NCBI GenBank assembly: GCA_905331475.1
Contig: CAJNYU010003962.1
Location: 62,001 to 126,000, forward strand
Origin: Rotaria socialis
Taxonomy: Eukaryota; Rotifera; Eurotatoria; Philodinida; Philodinidae
Reading direction: 5' to 3'
DNA: 64,000 bases
Under the pieces are notes generated by a model. The model saw only the letters and a program-made list of their open reading frames with translations. It ran no database searches and was not told the DNA's origin. This document shows, piece after piece, positions 1 to 16,642 of this stretch. Every line of letters starts with the position of its first letter. Positions within the stretch are counted from its first letter, which is position 1. The position numbers and the translations under genes are program-made.

Positions 1-1766
1 ATAATGGTCTTACATTCAATCCTCGTGCTAAAGTTTGTATTCATGTTATGCTTTCGATGTTTTACTTCTATGAAAAATCGATATGCCTTTATTTTAGAGC
101 AGTGAATTAATCCCAAAATTAGATGCTCTGGGTAATCAAATGGATGGTTTTCGTCGTTCATTTGAATACGTACAAGATTATGTTGGAATGTATGGATTAA
201 AAATTTGGCAAGAAGAAGTATCAAGAATTATAAATTATAATGTTGAACAAGAATCAAATAGTTTTCTTAAACAAAAAGTACTAGAAAACAAATGTTTCTT
301 CTTTCTTCAATCTTAATTTTTCTTTTACAGATCTATGATTTTCAATCCACATTTCAATCTCGTCATATTCCGATTCCACATATTCTACCATTGGGTGATG
401 GTTCGATTAATTTTATGGGTCGTCTCGTTCGAGAAATTCTTCGTGTGACAGATCCACGTGCAACATTCTATGCTGAACAACGTAATACATGGTACGACAT
501 ACGAACAAAACAACCCGCTGTGGATATATTACTTTTTAAAAAATTGCATCGCGCTGTTGGTTCATTTGGCTTGAGTGGACTTGACCGTTTATTGTCCTTT
601 ATGATCGTGAAAGAACTTCAGTTGCTTACAGGCATCATCCAAACAATTTTTCAAAATAAAGAATCCAGTGATATGCTCGACTCGTTTATGAGACAATTAA
701 GTCCGATTGATAGCATTATTGGTAAAGAAAGAATTTTGAAAATATTGCTTTTATTTTAAATTTAAATCTAAATTTAGCTCAACCGAATCGAGTCTATGCA
801 AATTCCGTAGCAAAAGGAGCCAGCGCTTGGCCAACATTGAGTACTCATCTAATGAAAGTTGGACAAATGCAATTGTTACGTCAACAAATAGCTAACGAAT
901 TAACTGCATCAGCAAAATATGATTCAAAATATCTTTTCTATGCATTAAAAGCTTTTAATGAGTATGCTACTTATAACTATTGGAATATCCATAGAGTCGT
1001 TAGTGGCAACATTTTTATTTTATTTTAGTTCACTCTTGCAAGATATTCAACAAGTTTATACGAACAGTAGTACTCAACCAAATGAAAGTACTGATACAAT
1101 GAATGAACTATTATACGAATTAGGTCCTCTATTAGAATCCGTTGGGATGAATGACGTTCTTCAACGTGTTTATATATCAGCACAAAATCATTTCTTACTA
1201 ATTCCATTACTTGTTCTATATACAATCAGTCAAGTTCCACGGATGATCACGCTTAAGTATCTTAAAAATCAAATGCTAACAAGTGGCAATTCATCGAGTA
1301 GTGGCAAACGTGAATTAGACTGTTCGGCATTCGTTATTGCAATATATACATTAACAAAACAATATCATTCTGATTTAATTGATGATTATTTAACATGTCT
1401 TTGTCAATTTATAAAATCGCATATTGAACAAGCAGGAAGGTAACTTGATTCTCTTGTGTCATGATAAATACATAAACAAAAAGAAATGTAACACTGATAA
1501 TCAGATTTCTAACCTAATAAATAGCTTTATTTATAAATTAATAAAACACAAATAACTTTTATTTTAGTCAAAAATTGGTTGATTTTCCACCTGAAGCAAT
1601 AAATATGCTTGATTTTCTAACAATGTTTATTCACTATGGTGATTTACCTATTAAAGTAAGATGTCTGAAATTATGACAACATTCTTCTTTATTATTGTTT
1701 TTTTTTGTCTAGGCACTCGAACAACGTCTACCTGCTTATATATGTGATGAATTTCGTACGATTTAA
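1..1766 (+). CDS. WASHC5: WASH complex subunit 5 (strumpellin), C-terminal part
   Basis: This is the 3' end of a strumpellin gene; the 5' part lies outside the window. Strumpellin is a core subunit of the WASH complex, which activates Arp2/3 on endosomes. Spliced exons run approximately 1-33, 98-277, 331-721, 778-960, 1028-1439, 1568-1656 and 1714-1766. Translation shows family blocks such as [58 protein letters not shown] and [17 protein letters not shown], and the family-typical end CDEFRTI before TAA at 1764-1766. Introns are short (about 50-130 nt) with GT-AG ends. I saw no frameshift or internal stop after splicing. The identification rests on the uninterrupted match to the known C-terminal third of strumpellin. 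Confidence 0.93.
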
Positions 1767-1929
1767 AAACTTTTTCTTGATTATTTTTAATTACTAGTCA
1801 AATAAATTCCGCGTGTTCCATTTTTTATATTTATTTATTGATTAAGACGAACACAAATATAATCTAACAAAAATCGAAAAAATTGTCTATCAAAAAAGCA
1901 ACATATTTTTTTCTTTTTCTTTTTCTTAT

Positions 1930-2624
1930 TTAACTAACTAATGATTCATCATGAAGTGATCGACGACATTTAACATTACTTAAATAACTTCCATTCAAAT
2001 ATGGAGATGATGGGTGGTCACTTGATTCATTTATTTCAGGTTTATTTTCATTTGTATTATTACGAAAATGAAAAAGATGAATTAATGATGACCACCATGA
2101 TTTTGTTGGTGGTACTGATTCATTTGCAAGTTTATTATCGTTATCTTCATCATCAGCATCACCATTCGTTGATGGTTTTGTTTCGCCATTTTCTTCGTTC
2201 TCTAATTCTACACCATCAATAGGAGCTATTGTTTCTGATTCTTCCATGTCTTCAGGATTTGTATTTTCTTTTGTTGTAGACTAGACAAAACAAAGAAACA
2301 TAAAATCAATATGATAAAATTTTTTTTCAGAATTCTAACCGGTTGTTGGCTAGTGCTATCTGTTGTGCTACCATTTGATTGCACTGACGACGATTCTTCA
2401 ATCTAGAATATTTTGATTTAAAAAAAATACATTTCCTTTCCAAACATGACATACTTCATCATTGATAGCAGTTAGTATAACAGTATCTACAGTTTTTTTC
2501 TCTTTTTTTGCTGTTCTGAAAGAGTAAAGGTCAATTCTTTTAAATTAACGAAAAAACAAAGATAATATAGATGCTAAACTGACCTTTCATTGTTAACTAA
2601 GCGAGCTTTTCGTTTTTCACCCAT
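1930..2624 (-). CDS. Small acidic, low-complexity protein of unknown function
   Basis: Four short exons on the minus strand can be joined with GT-AG introns: 2624-2584, then pieces near 2519-2456, 2403-2341 and 2280-1930. The product is about 155 residues. It starts MGEKRKARLVNNER, continues through a lysine-rich stretch (TAKKEKKTVDTVIL), then a Ser/Thr/Glu/Asp-rich segment, and ends with the more structured block KSWWSSLIHLFHFRN and a basic tail. There is no signal peptide or clear membrane helix. I do not recognise the family. The start is the first in-frame ATG. It is tail-to-tail with WASHC5 (about 160 nt between stops), so the two may share a terminator region. Exon edges are inferred from splice motifs only. 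Confidence 0.6.
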
Positions 2625-5600
2625 TGTGTTTTGTTTTCTCGTTTGACCCGATCACGTTAATGGTTGACTAATGCGTGTATGTTGTTTCGTTTGAATTATC
2701 TAGAATGAATGAACAAGCAAATAGGTCATCAATAATGTCCGTCCGTCCATTTATTCGGTCAGACTAAATTCAACGTTTCTTTCTTTCTTTGTTTGTTTTT
2801 TGTTGTTTCCGTTCGACCGATCGGATGGGATATTTTTTCTTAACATGAGCCTATTCACTTCTCTCATTCTCATTATGAAGATATATACGACGTCGTCGAA
2901 GACAGAACGTCGATATCTTAGGCGAGAAATTCAATTAGTATTACGTGTATGTATTTGGCGCCCTGCCAGTCTCAAATTATAGTACGATCACAGCTGCTAT
3001 TGGCGATTGAGCAACGATAGGAAAAAAGGTTACGTCATTCGAATCTTGTACGCTGATAGAGTTGAAGTAATGATGGGTATTACTACTGCTACTGCTACTC
3101 GTACGACTGATGAAAGTTGTTGTTCTCTCATTGGAAAAATTGATTGCAATGCTATTTTGACACTAATGGAACACAGAACACTTTTATTGAGTTGTTATGT
3201 ATAGTAATCTAAAGCATGTGAAGAATATGTATTTTCAAACTATTTGTGAGCTATTATGAAACCGTGAAGCGATGACAGATATAAATGAACGTATATCGAT
3301 TAATAGGCGATTTTTTTCCTTACACTTCCATCAGTTCAAAACTATGCCAATGGTACATGAATGTAATATAATGTTAGAAATCTTAAGGTTTAACATAGGC
3401 CAAGTTACGAGATGAATAGGTGTTTGTCAAAAGCTATTAACTTCACCAATGTGAGTTGAAGAAACAGATAAAAATCAAGGTGTAGAAATAATTTGGATGT
3501 TATGTCATAGGTTACATTATACAACAAGGCCTCTTTTTTTATATGCACAAGAAAAATCAATCAAGATGTCATGGCGTCCTTCTTTTAATGCTGCGTAAAA
3601 TATTAGATCGATTATTGAAGACCTTAAAAAATCAACTAATTATAGATTTGTCTGACTGTAGTAATAAATGGAAATATAAGAATCTAATTTAGACGGTGCT
3701 ATTACATCAGATGGAATAGTCATAAGCCTTGAGATACCATATGATAAATAATGGCATCGACAAAACTTAGTCTATATTACAGAAGTTCTTTTATCTAGTT
3801 AAAAGTTCATCTAACCTACATATAAAGAAAGATCATTTTAAAGCTTGTACTAAGTTCAAAACAATTCTTTCTAAAAAAAAAAGATCTATCTGATTACGAA
3901 GAGTCAATAAGCAAACGAAAAGTTCGTAATTTTATCTATGTGATCACAATGTTTATTTTTGTACAATACGATCGGATTGTGGTAAATGTGTTGCGTGGCC
4001 TACAGATTAAATGGATGATATGAGAAATTTTTTAGTGTAAGATGAAGCTGAATAGTGTTTCCAGCCCATCTAAGTTAGATGCAATTGTTGTAAGAAAAAA
4101 AAAAGGAAAGCTGTAAGTAGCCTACTAACATAAACATAACATAGACTAAATAATCAAGAAATGACTACGTCGCTGCCTAATCGATTTGTAGTAAATGTAT
4201 GAGAAAGGATGCCATTCAGTTTCAATGACTACTAATTTCATGCGAAAGTGATACGCAGAGATGGGTAGGTATATACAAAAATCTGCTTACTTATGAACTA
4301 TCATCATAGGTATACTGCGTGCAAAGACGAAGACTTACATCGTCGTTAATGTTCAAACACTTTCTATGTATCTGCGTCGTCAGTTTCAATTTAGAAGATT
4401 CAAACACGAACAATATGAATCCTTTAGCTGGCAATACGAATAAAAAAATGTTAAGCTATACACGTGGATAAAAAGTGAAAGCGCTACGAAGAAAAAAAGA
4501 GTTATTACTACGAGTTGAAACGAAGGATGAAGGTATTCGATAAAGAATCAATAAAATATACATTCCCGCCTGTACACAATAAACGATAGGGATCACTAAA
4601 ATAACCTTTCACAACGCTGTGATCATGTTAAAAATTAATTAGCCATTGAATACTTGAAATATGAAGCTATTGAAAAAACGCTGACGGCTGATAAAACCAT
4701 GAAACATATGACGAGCTGATACTCGACAGCAAAACCTTGATATGAACAGATTTTTCTCTTCATTTTAATATCACTATCATAAAAGATTTATATAGTTAAA
4801 TGTGCACCTCTGATAAGGAAATGTTATCTTGAATGTCTGATAAAATTCTCTCACCAAGAGTTTTTAAAAAAAAAGTCATAAAATTACATAGTTTTAGAAT
4901 ATTAAAAATTGTCGTATAATGAGAACCTAATCAGTAAGCCGTTCTATTTCAATGCAAATATATAGGAAAACAGCTTGTCAGCGCAGCCCCGTTGGGGCTA
5001 AAATGTGGAACTCACATATTTCGGTCAGTTAGATACTGATCAAATAGAAGTTTTGTTTTTTCAGTGCATTGAGATCATATTTTGTTCAAAAATAATATAA
5101 TAAAACCTTTTTAACATTTGAAGTTTATTGGATCTATCAATAGGGAATATTACTAGAGAGAACGTATGAAAAAAACTTTTTGTTTAAAATATGTCAGTAT
5201 GTTGAAGTGTTTAGTGGTTTCATTGAGAAATATTGTGAATGATAATAGTTTAAACAGTATTTAGGATATAGCTATCAGTATTGTTGAGAAATTTATATAT
5301 TTTCGTATTACCAGGTGAGAAATTGATACATTTTTTCATAAACGAAAATTTGATAAAAGCTTCCCAGCGGATGGAAAAGTTCCGAATTGTAAATACACTC
5401 AAGTGGACTCAAGCTCTAGAATAAGGTATTTGCGTGAGAAAAAGAAGATTAAAATCTTCATCTGTTTATTGTAGGTGATAGAAGTAACGAATGTAATAGT
5501 AGCATAAACTAGTTGCTTGCTTCTGTCTGTACCGGTAGCATACGCTCATTGGTAACGTCTGTAATAATAAAAATATATAATACTGTCGCAACTATGGGGT

Positions 5601-6068
5601 ATAACAATAAAAACGACAGATTTTGATGATTAATTAGAGATTAAATCCTAATTATCTTGATTTCTAATTAGTGGAATTAGATTTTAATTCCTGATATGAG
5701 TAGTGACGAACATAACCAATCGATCTGTACAAAAATTTTATCTAATTAGTGCACCGAAGTGTTAGTTTTTTCATGTTTTATGTCTGTAATGGGGAGGGGG
5801 GGGGCGTGGGGTACAGGGGAGCCGGAAAAACCTAACAATTCAACTTACACTCACTATTTTCTTCGAAAATATATGTGAGTTCCACAAAAACTGATATTTC
5901 GGTATACAAAAGTTTTCTCACTGACGAACAGGAATGTTTGAGTTTATTGTCTTAAATATTAAAAAAAACAACTATCATTCATTGGAAAACAAAGCGGGAA
6001 TAAAAATATGTAATTAATAATTAGTTACAAAAATCTATAGTTTACTTTATTTTTGTGCTTCTCCTACC
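2625..6068. other. Intergenic stretch, no convincing gene
   Basis: Both strands contain only short, stop-rich frames without recognisable motifs. The first 500 nt are the probable upstream region of the minus-strand gene that begins at 2624. The stretch 3200-5000 is AT-rich and featureless to me. A pair of inverted repeats at 5004 and 5886 is listed separately, and a G-run (about 5790-5820) lies between them. Confidence 0.5.
5004..5886. repeat. Possible inverted-repeat element (MITE-like)
   Basis: The left end reads TGTGGAACTCACATATTTCG (5004-5023). The right end (5864-5886) is its reverse complement apart from a two- or three-base insertion. The 0.88 kb between them has no open reading frame of note and includes a G-rich run near 5800. 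Runs of A flank both sides (ctaAAA / AAAAact), so a short A/T target duplication is possible but unproven. No transposase is visible. Confidence 0.35.
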
Positions 6069-7324
6069 ATGACCGACAGTAAACGCAAATCATTTGAAGA
6101 TTCGCTCCCTATAGCAACCAACAAACTAACCACTGCAAAATTTCCCGAACAATTGGAAACCTACCGTAATGAACTTCATCGTATGTCTCTGTCTTTATCT
6201 TTTACTTTCAACTGTATATGTTTTTTTTTCAAATCTAAAAGGTGAATTAGCTATGCAATGGCCATTTCGCAATGATATACCGGATTCTAAATCCATTGCT
6301 CATACTGTGACCCGCGATGGTAATAAATCAACTTTGACATTCGACGATAAAGATATTCCACATAGTCGATCGAATAATTTAACATCAACAAATTCTACTG
6401 CGCTAATTGGTAAAAAATCCGAAACACTCAATCGTATAGTACCACCAACTGATAGTCAATTTTCTCTTGATGAACATCAACAAAATATTGAATGGAATTT
6501 AAAAGCACAAGAAGGCATTGTAACTTATCAATTGCCTGATGGTCTGCCCGATGGAGTTGCCCTACAAACTAAACTTCAGAAATTAATGAAAACAAATACA
6601 ATATTTTTAAACGATAGGAAGTTTTGGACTACATTAGAAAATCGATTTAAAAAATTAAGAAAAGTATCTTATTGATCTTAATTTTCTTCTGACTTTATAC
6701 GATAGTTTACATAGCAAAATTTTCAAGAAAATATGGAACGCCTACGTAAAATGCAACAACAATATGAACAAGAACTGATTTCAAAAGGTATATTGCCACA
6801 TACAACTGAAGAAGCTATTCGACAATATGCAGAACAACAACGAACACAAATAAAACCGGACAAAACTATTACGAACAATTCAAATAATGTAAAATACAGG
6901 AAACAAAATGACTTGATTTCAATAAAAATCTTTCGTTTTCTATAGAAAAAATGTTTATTCGATTTAATTCCGTCAAATAAAGAAGCCGACTCTAATCTAT
7001 TGAATCGAAATGAAGAATTCGAAGCATTTGAAACGGATAATGTTCATCCACGTTTTCATGATATTTTTACAGATTATAAATTTCAAACAAAATTAGGAAA
7101 AGATATCAGAGAAAAATTTCAAGATGATTTAGTCAAAACTCAAACACGAATAAAAACAATCTTTCCAAAAACAAATCAACAAGATCTTATTCGACAAGAT
7201 TTAGACATTGTTAAAGTATTTTTCGAGAAAAATTTTTTTTTGTCTATCATCCTCTACTTCAATTTAGACAAGCGAAGGACTTTATGCTTATTCAAATCGT
7301 TTGGCAAAACGAACATCGAAATAA
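6069..7324 (+). CDS. Orphan five-exon gene, about 344 aa, unknown function
   Basis: Five exons join in frame with GT-AG introns: 6069-6180, 6242-6663, 6715-6888, 6946-7215 and 7268-7324 (TAA). The protein starts MTDSKRKSFEDSLPIATNKL and ends SEGLYAYSNRLAKRTSK. It is hydrophilic and rich in Gln, Lys and Glu. A likely coiled-coil stretch follows NMERLRKMQQQYEQELISKG at about residue 185, and there is an alpha-helical, charged C-terminal third. There is no signal peptide, membrane segment or catalytic motif that I can see. The consistent phase across four introns makes this a real gene rather than chance ORFs. I could not place it in a family; a cytoskeletal or ciliary coiled-coil protein would fit the composition, but that is a guess. 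Confidence 0.65.
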
Positions 7325-9914
7325 TAATTATCAAATTCAATAGAAATATTTTCATGCGTAATCAATACAGTTATTCACAAGCTAAAGTTCTTTTGTCATT
7401 TTTGCCGGTACTTTATGCCGAGCAAGCATGAAACATAAATGCATTTAGGAGAAATTCTTTATTTAAGTTTCCCGCTTTGGTAGTTCCTTTCTATTGGATT
7501 CCGAACGCCTAAGGATACCTGTAGATGTAAATCTTTGTTTGCTCATTTGTTAAATTATTATAAGATCTAGGAATAGAACTATTGTATTCATAGAAATTGC
7601 CAAACATTCTTTTTCTCTTTTGTTATTATTTAACAAAACAACAGAATCGATCTCGCCTTCTAAATAATAACAAAGTAAATCATAATGCATATAGAAACAA
7701 AACTAATGGGAAAGAAAAATCTCCAACTGTGTGTGTGTGTGTGGTAGATCAAGATTAGCATCAATATTTTGCGCCTGATTGAATAGCTGTATCGATGTCT
7801 AATTATTATCAATAGAAAATTTAAAACGAGAAAGAAAATGAATAAAATCTTCTTTTTGTTAAATAATCTTTTCTATCGCATCACCTTTTCATACTTATCA
7901 AAGCACATGTCGCATAGTAGATTAATTGTTTGTTGATGATAAATCTTTTATGCAAAGTTCACTATCTTTTATACACGTGTAAACATTCAAATCTATGTAG
8001 GTAAATCAGTTGATCTTTTTCTAATGAGCGACAAAATCAAAATGTCCCATCTTTTCACACATCAAAGTGGACAACAGTATATCTAATCAAGTTAAACATG
8101 TGCGTGTTAACTTCTATAGATCGACATGCATGCAATCCTTTTTACTTTTGTTGTCTCGTCTTCTCGAACATCGTGCATATTGAGTATGTCACACACACAT
8201 GTGGTCATGCCAGTGAAGTGGCATCGAAAGTGAACAGCAACGGCGGCAACTACTGTTGTCTATGTTCAATCAAACACCTCATAATGATGAGTGATACAGT
8301 AGCCTTATTGTTGTCAAGAGTTGAACGACGTTTATATCCTTTGATTTTTATATTCATCAAAATGAGAGACGATTGTCAAACAACATCTTCACCTCTTCAG
8401 CGTTTCTTTACTTTTGTGTTTTTTTTTTGATTCTCTCACTCTTATTAACCTCTTACATGTGCAAAAAAGTTTAGTATCCTTTTATTCATTGAATAAATAT
8501 CGTCTATTATTTTGTATCATTAAATGATTTGTTATCTTCTCTCGCGTCATTTTTTCTCTCTCTTTAATAGCTCAACAGATGCGAACGAGAATAAGAAGAA
8601 TATCACCTTGTCAATCGTTTTCTCCTATATGCTTTTTGTTTCACAATGCATTTATCATGTATTTCGGATTTGCTACGCTTGCCTTGATTTGAAAGAACGA
8701 CTCAATTTGCATTTTCAAGCTATATGAATGATCTATCATGTATTTCTCTATACAAAGAACATGTTCTGGTGGGATGTCATTAGTGATGCGGATGTATTTC
8801 ACACTTGGTCTATGCTGCTCTATGAATTCATTGTGTGTGTGTGTGTGTGTGTTTTTTGCTCGTCTAGTTCATTAGACAACTTTTACTTTTAATCAAAAGC
8901 TTGCACTCTGCCATTGCCTCTATGGATATAGAGGAAGAAATAAGCCTTCTCGCTTTTTTTCTCTTTTGTCAAAAGAAGAAAAAAAGGAAATGATAGAATG
9001 ACATTTGTGCGCGACTAGAATAAATGATGATAAAATCCATTTTATCAATATAAAATATTGAATGAAAATAAAACGAGAGAGAGAGAGAGAGACAATATAT
9101 TTATATATTATACATCTGTTGAAGGGAAATCAATAGTGCATGACAACACATCATTTGAACATTCTTGAGATGAATAGTGATATATTGAAACAAAAAAAAA
9201 TTACGATGGCATGTGTTTGATCACTTGAACGCATTCTCGCACTAAAGGTAAAGAACGAGAGACATACACCTACAGATCAATATCGAAGATTATTTTCTTT
9301 GAGATAAAACATAACTCTCTGGCATCTGCTCACACGATAGGAGAGAATTAACCTTTCTCTCTCGTTTTCAATCCCTATTGGCGAATGATTTCGTCACCAT
9401 TGAGACACGCGCACATTTATATATATATATATATAAATATAATATAATCAAATGAGTATTGATGCGACATAAAATTTCAAATTGTCTGTAAACGACGACA
9501 AGGGCGGAGTAGCAACAGGAAAACTAGCACCAACTTGAATCATTCGAAAATAAAATTAAAATAAAAGGTGTGACACAGCTGAAGAATACAATCATCATAT
9601 CCGGATTATATTTTATTATTATCCTCATTTGTTTTCACCATGAAGACTAAACAATATAATTGATCGACAATCATTATCTACGCTTGATTTCATCGATCCA
9701 TAAAGACACAAAAGAAAACAGTTTTTTTACTTAAATCTCTTCATTAACGAATTCAATCAAATACTTTTCATTAGACAAAAAAAAATGTTGGTTGGCTAGA
9801 TACCCTTAAGGCGAATACTTTTCTGTAATTGGTTCAAGACTACTCTTGATAGAATAAGAGAGACTTCCTCGTTTCCTGTGTTATTACTGTTAAGCCAAAG
9901 GAAACGGAGTAGAC

Positions 9915-9955
<41 letters not shown>

Positions 9956-10529
9956 CCGAAGAATAAGATAAACGTTTCATATACTATATAGCTATATATT
10001 TGTTCACTTGGCACATCTTCTCACCTAAGTGATGACGTTCTAAATAGTGTCTAACGACAGATGGATATTATCTTCTTTTTTGGATGTATTTTTATCGAGC
10101 ATAACAATGACATTCAAAGCATGTTTGCTTCTGATTCTCAAATATCCTCAATGGCGTGAGTTCTTTTTTTTTTCGTTGCCTATTTTTCTTTCTCGTAATC
10201 ATCATTAACCATTTATTTCTATCTGAACCGAAAGTTGTTATGAAAACATAGGAAGAATTATAGGGCCTTAAGGGCATTTTTGTTTTTCGATCATCATTTA
10301 TCCATCGATAATATTTTTTAATTCGATATCTCGTAGGCATGCGCAGATGCTTCTTTTAAATAAAAAACAGAAGAAAAAAACAGGCAAGCAGGTGATGCAC
10401 GTTTGCATACTGATTTTTCATTCGTCTTAAACGTCAAACATTTTCTTTCTTTGTTCATCGTTCTCCCGTTTCCTATTAGCTGTAATGTTCTTCTGAGTCT
10501 TGACAAAGACATTGGCTAATATTTCTTTG

Positions 10530-10560
<31 letters not shown>

Positions 10561-10937
10561 TGCTCTTAAGACTATGAGATAGAACGTTCTACGAATGGTT
10601 GATTTTCTTTTTCCATTTCTTTCTGAATCTAATCCGGCGCACAGACACACAACACATAAAAAAAGAAGAAGAAGAAGAAACAGACGAATCATCAGGACGA
10701 GTCAAGAATAAATTTACCACTAAATGGTGAGTATCTCGGGAGAGATGTGTGAATGTTAAAAACACTGTGAAACGGCACGTAGAGATGCTGCTTCTAACTT
10801 AAGTAAAGTTCACAGAGATAAGAGACCCTAAAAAAATTTACTTTTCTTTATTTGTTCGATATATAATAAAAAGACTCATTCAGCAATTTTTTCTTCTTCT
10901 CTATATTAAGCTCATTCACTAATATTTTAAACACCTG
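7325..10937. other. Long non-coding stretch upstream of the Prospero gene
   Basis: About 3.6 kb without a supportable gene. It contains several microsatellites: (GT)n near 7728 and 8835, (GA)n near 9075 and 9924, (TA)n near 9420 and (CT)n near 10535. The small ORFs are low-complexity artefacts, for example the Ser-Leu run encoded antisense to (GA)n at 9924. In this compact genome such a long gap before a developmental transcription factor could hold cis-regulatory DNA, but no specific site can be named from sequence alone. Confidence 0.4.
9924..9952. repeat. (GA)n microsatellite
   Basis: Uninterrupted GA dinucleotides, about 15 units, directly visible. A matching CT run lies at about 10535-10560, so a long-range GA/CT pairing is possible on one strand. 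Confidence 0.9.
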
Positions 10938-12930
10938 ATGAATCCTTCGACAGCAAATTTTTCACCTTATGTACTGACGTCCGTATTTAATCCACGTTAT
11001 CATCAACATTTGAATCATTTAAATGATATGGCATTTACACATACAAAAATGCTTCAAGAAATTATTGAAAAACGTTCAATAGATTCATCATCATCAACGC
11101 CATCGTCACCATCTTCGTCATCCATATCGCCTATGGCAGCAACCTCCAATGATTCTATACAACCAAAGAAACGTACACATACATATCTTGATAAAAATAA
11201 TAATGAACAGCAACAACAGCAACAACGACAAGAAAAAGATGATTTAATAAAGCGATCAAAAATAAAAAAAGAAGAAGAAGAAGATGATGATGATGATGAT
11301 GAAGAGGATAATCATCTTAATAAACGTTCAAGAAAACAATCGAAACCACAACAACTTGCGGAAAAGAATCAAATCGACGATGACGATGAACAATTATCAT
11401 CTGAAGAAGAAATGGGAGAAGTTCATAGTCAAGATGAAAAAAAAGTATTTTAAATTTATATATTTATTTTTGTTTCATATTACTATTTTCATTTGTTTTG
11501 TCTAGAAGATATTTCCAATACCACAACCACCCATATTACCTTTCTCTCCTCAGAGTTTACCATTTTTAACATATATTCAAGATTTAGCACGAACACATAA
11601 TATAACATCGCCTGCATCCATGACAAGATTTCTTGAAAATCTTCAAAAAGAACTTTTTTCTCCAATGCATAATGTTGGCATTGAAGCCAAGCGTCTTGCT
11701 CCATCGTTACCACCCGTCTTCTCTCAAACAGTTCATCATCATCATCATCCGTATTTCTCACAAATTCTGTATAATAATTCATTTGTTAATCATTATACGC
11801 CACCACCACCGCCGCCGCCGCCGCCACCAATACTTCCTTTTGGTAATACACTATCAGATCGTTCATTTCCGTTTCGTTTATCAACACCGAAAAAACGTCG
11901 TACTAAAGTAAAATTTATATCTTTTTCTTGATCTTAAAAAATAAAACAAAAAGAAAAATTCTATTTGTCTTGAAGGTAACTGATACTCGTTTATCTCCAC
12001 GAATAACATCCAAAGTAATTTCACATGAAGATTTAATAGATGATGATGATAAAAGTTTGTCAAATCATTCATTCGATTCAACAACATCAAATCACAATAA
12101 TAATAATAATCATCATCGTCAACAGTCAACAATTGAATACAATGCTTTTCAAATAAGTATCTCTTGTTTTATTTAAATGACCTTTTTCTAGTAAGAATAA
12201 ATCGAGTGTAAATGTCAAAAGAGAGCACCTATCTTATATTGAGTGAGTCAGTAATACGAACCTTTGAAATAGAAACAAAGAATGTATCATTAATTTAATA
12301 AACATCTGTTCTTTTTTTTCTCTCTTTCGGTTTCTACGTGACATCTTTGACATCACTTCATTTACGCAAAGCAAAATTAATGTTCTTCTATACACGTTAT
12401 CCAAGTTCATCAGTATTGAAAATTTATTTTCCTGATGTGCGTTTCAATAAATTAATAACAGCACAATTAGTTAAATGGTTTTCAAATTTTCGGTAAAATT
12501 ATTTCTATTGGTTTTATTTTCTTGAATTTAATTTTAATTTTAGTGAATTTTTTTATATTCAAATTGAAAAATATTCACGACAATATTTAGCTGAAGGCAT
12601 ACGAAATATTGAAGATTTAATAATAACAACTGATTCGGATTTATATCGTGTGCTTAATCTTCATTATAATCGATCCAATCAAATTGATGTATGAAAATTT
12701 TTGTTTCCGCAAAAAAAGAAAATCTTACTGAATAGAATTTGTTTTTTGGTTAGGTTCCAATTAGTTTTCGTGATGTTGTACAATCAACATTAAGAGAATT
12801 TTTTCATGCGATACAACAACAAAAAGATCTTGAACCATCATGGAAAAAAAGTATCTATAAAATTATTCAACGGTTAGATGATCAAATACCGGAATTTTTT
12901 AAAGATGAACATTGGATGCATTCTATATGA
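10938..12930 (+). CDS. PROX1: Prospero homeobox transcription factor (PROX1/prospero-like)
   Basis: A nuclear DNA-binding regulator of cell fate. Exons: 10938-11444, 11506-11907, 11976-12156, about 12339-12492, 12544-12688 and 12754-12930 (TGA), about 521 aa. The N-terminal half is low complexity: Ser runs, Gln runs, an acidic Glu/Asp tract, a His run and a Pro run (about residues 55-270). The conserved region starts at [10 protein letters not shown] and leads into the homeo-prospero domain: [56 protein letters not shown] and [11 protein letters not shown] near the C-terminus. These are signature blocks of Prospero/PROX1. The protein ends soon after the Prospero domain, as in the family. The intron before HLRKAK lacks an AG at the expected acceptor (see findings). 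All other introns are GT-AG and in phase. Confidence 0.93.
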
Positions 12931-13338
12931 ACAGTAGATTATATATGTATCATTCTTTATTCTTTTTTTTTTGTTCTTCTTTATTTGTGTTCAATAAATA
13001 TATATATATATATATCCAGAGAGTATTTACTTTTGTTTAAAAACAAAAATGCCATCGAATGTTTATTGGTGATATCGAATATGGATAGACACGTTTGCGA
13101 TGTTCTCTGATGTAACAATGCGGCACGTGAAAATAAGAGTCAGTTACTTGATATCGATGAAAACAAGATGAAACGGATTGAGAAACGAGAGGATGTATGT
13201 TCAGAAGAAGAAAAAAAACGGAAAAGCGATGCTTTGATCTTTTGTGGAAAAAAGAATGAGGAAGGAATAGTCTATTATTGCTTAAACAAGAAAAAAGGTT
13301 TATCTATCTGGACCAGTTATGAACGATGCATTTATCTG

Positions 13339-16642
<3,304 letters not shown>

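Noticed and set aside
2800-3204. Two plus-strand ORFs of 60-65 codons
   Set aside because: No motif; located in the likely upstream region of the minus-strand gene at 1930-2624.
9796-10014. Minus-strand ORF with a Ser-Leu run
   Set aside because: The run is the translation of a (GA)n microsatellite; the rest has no motif.
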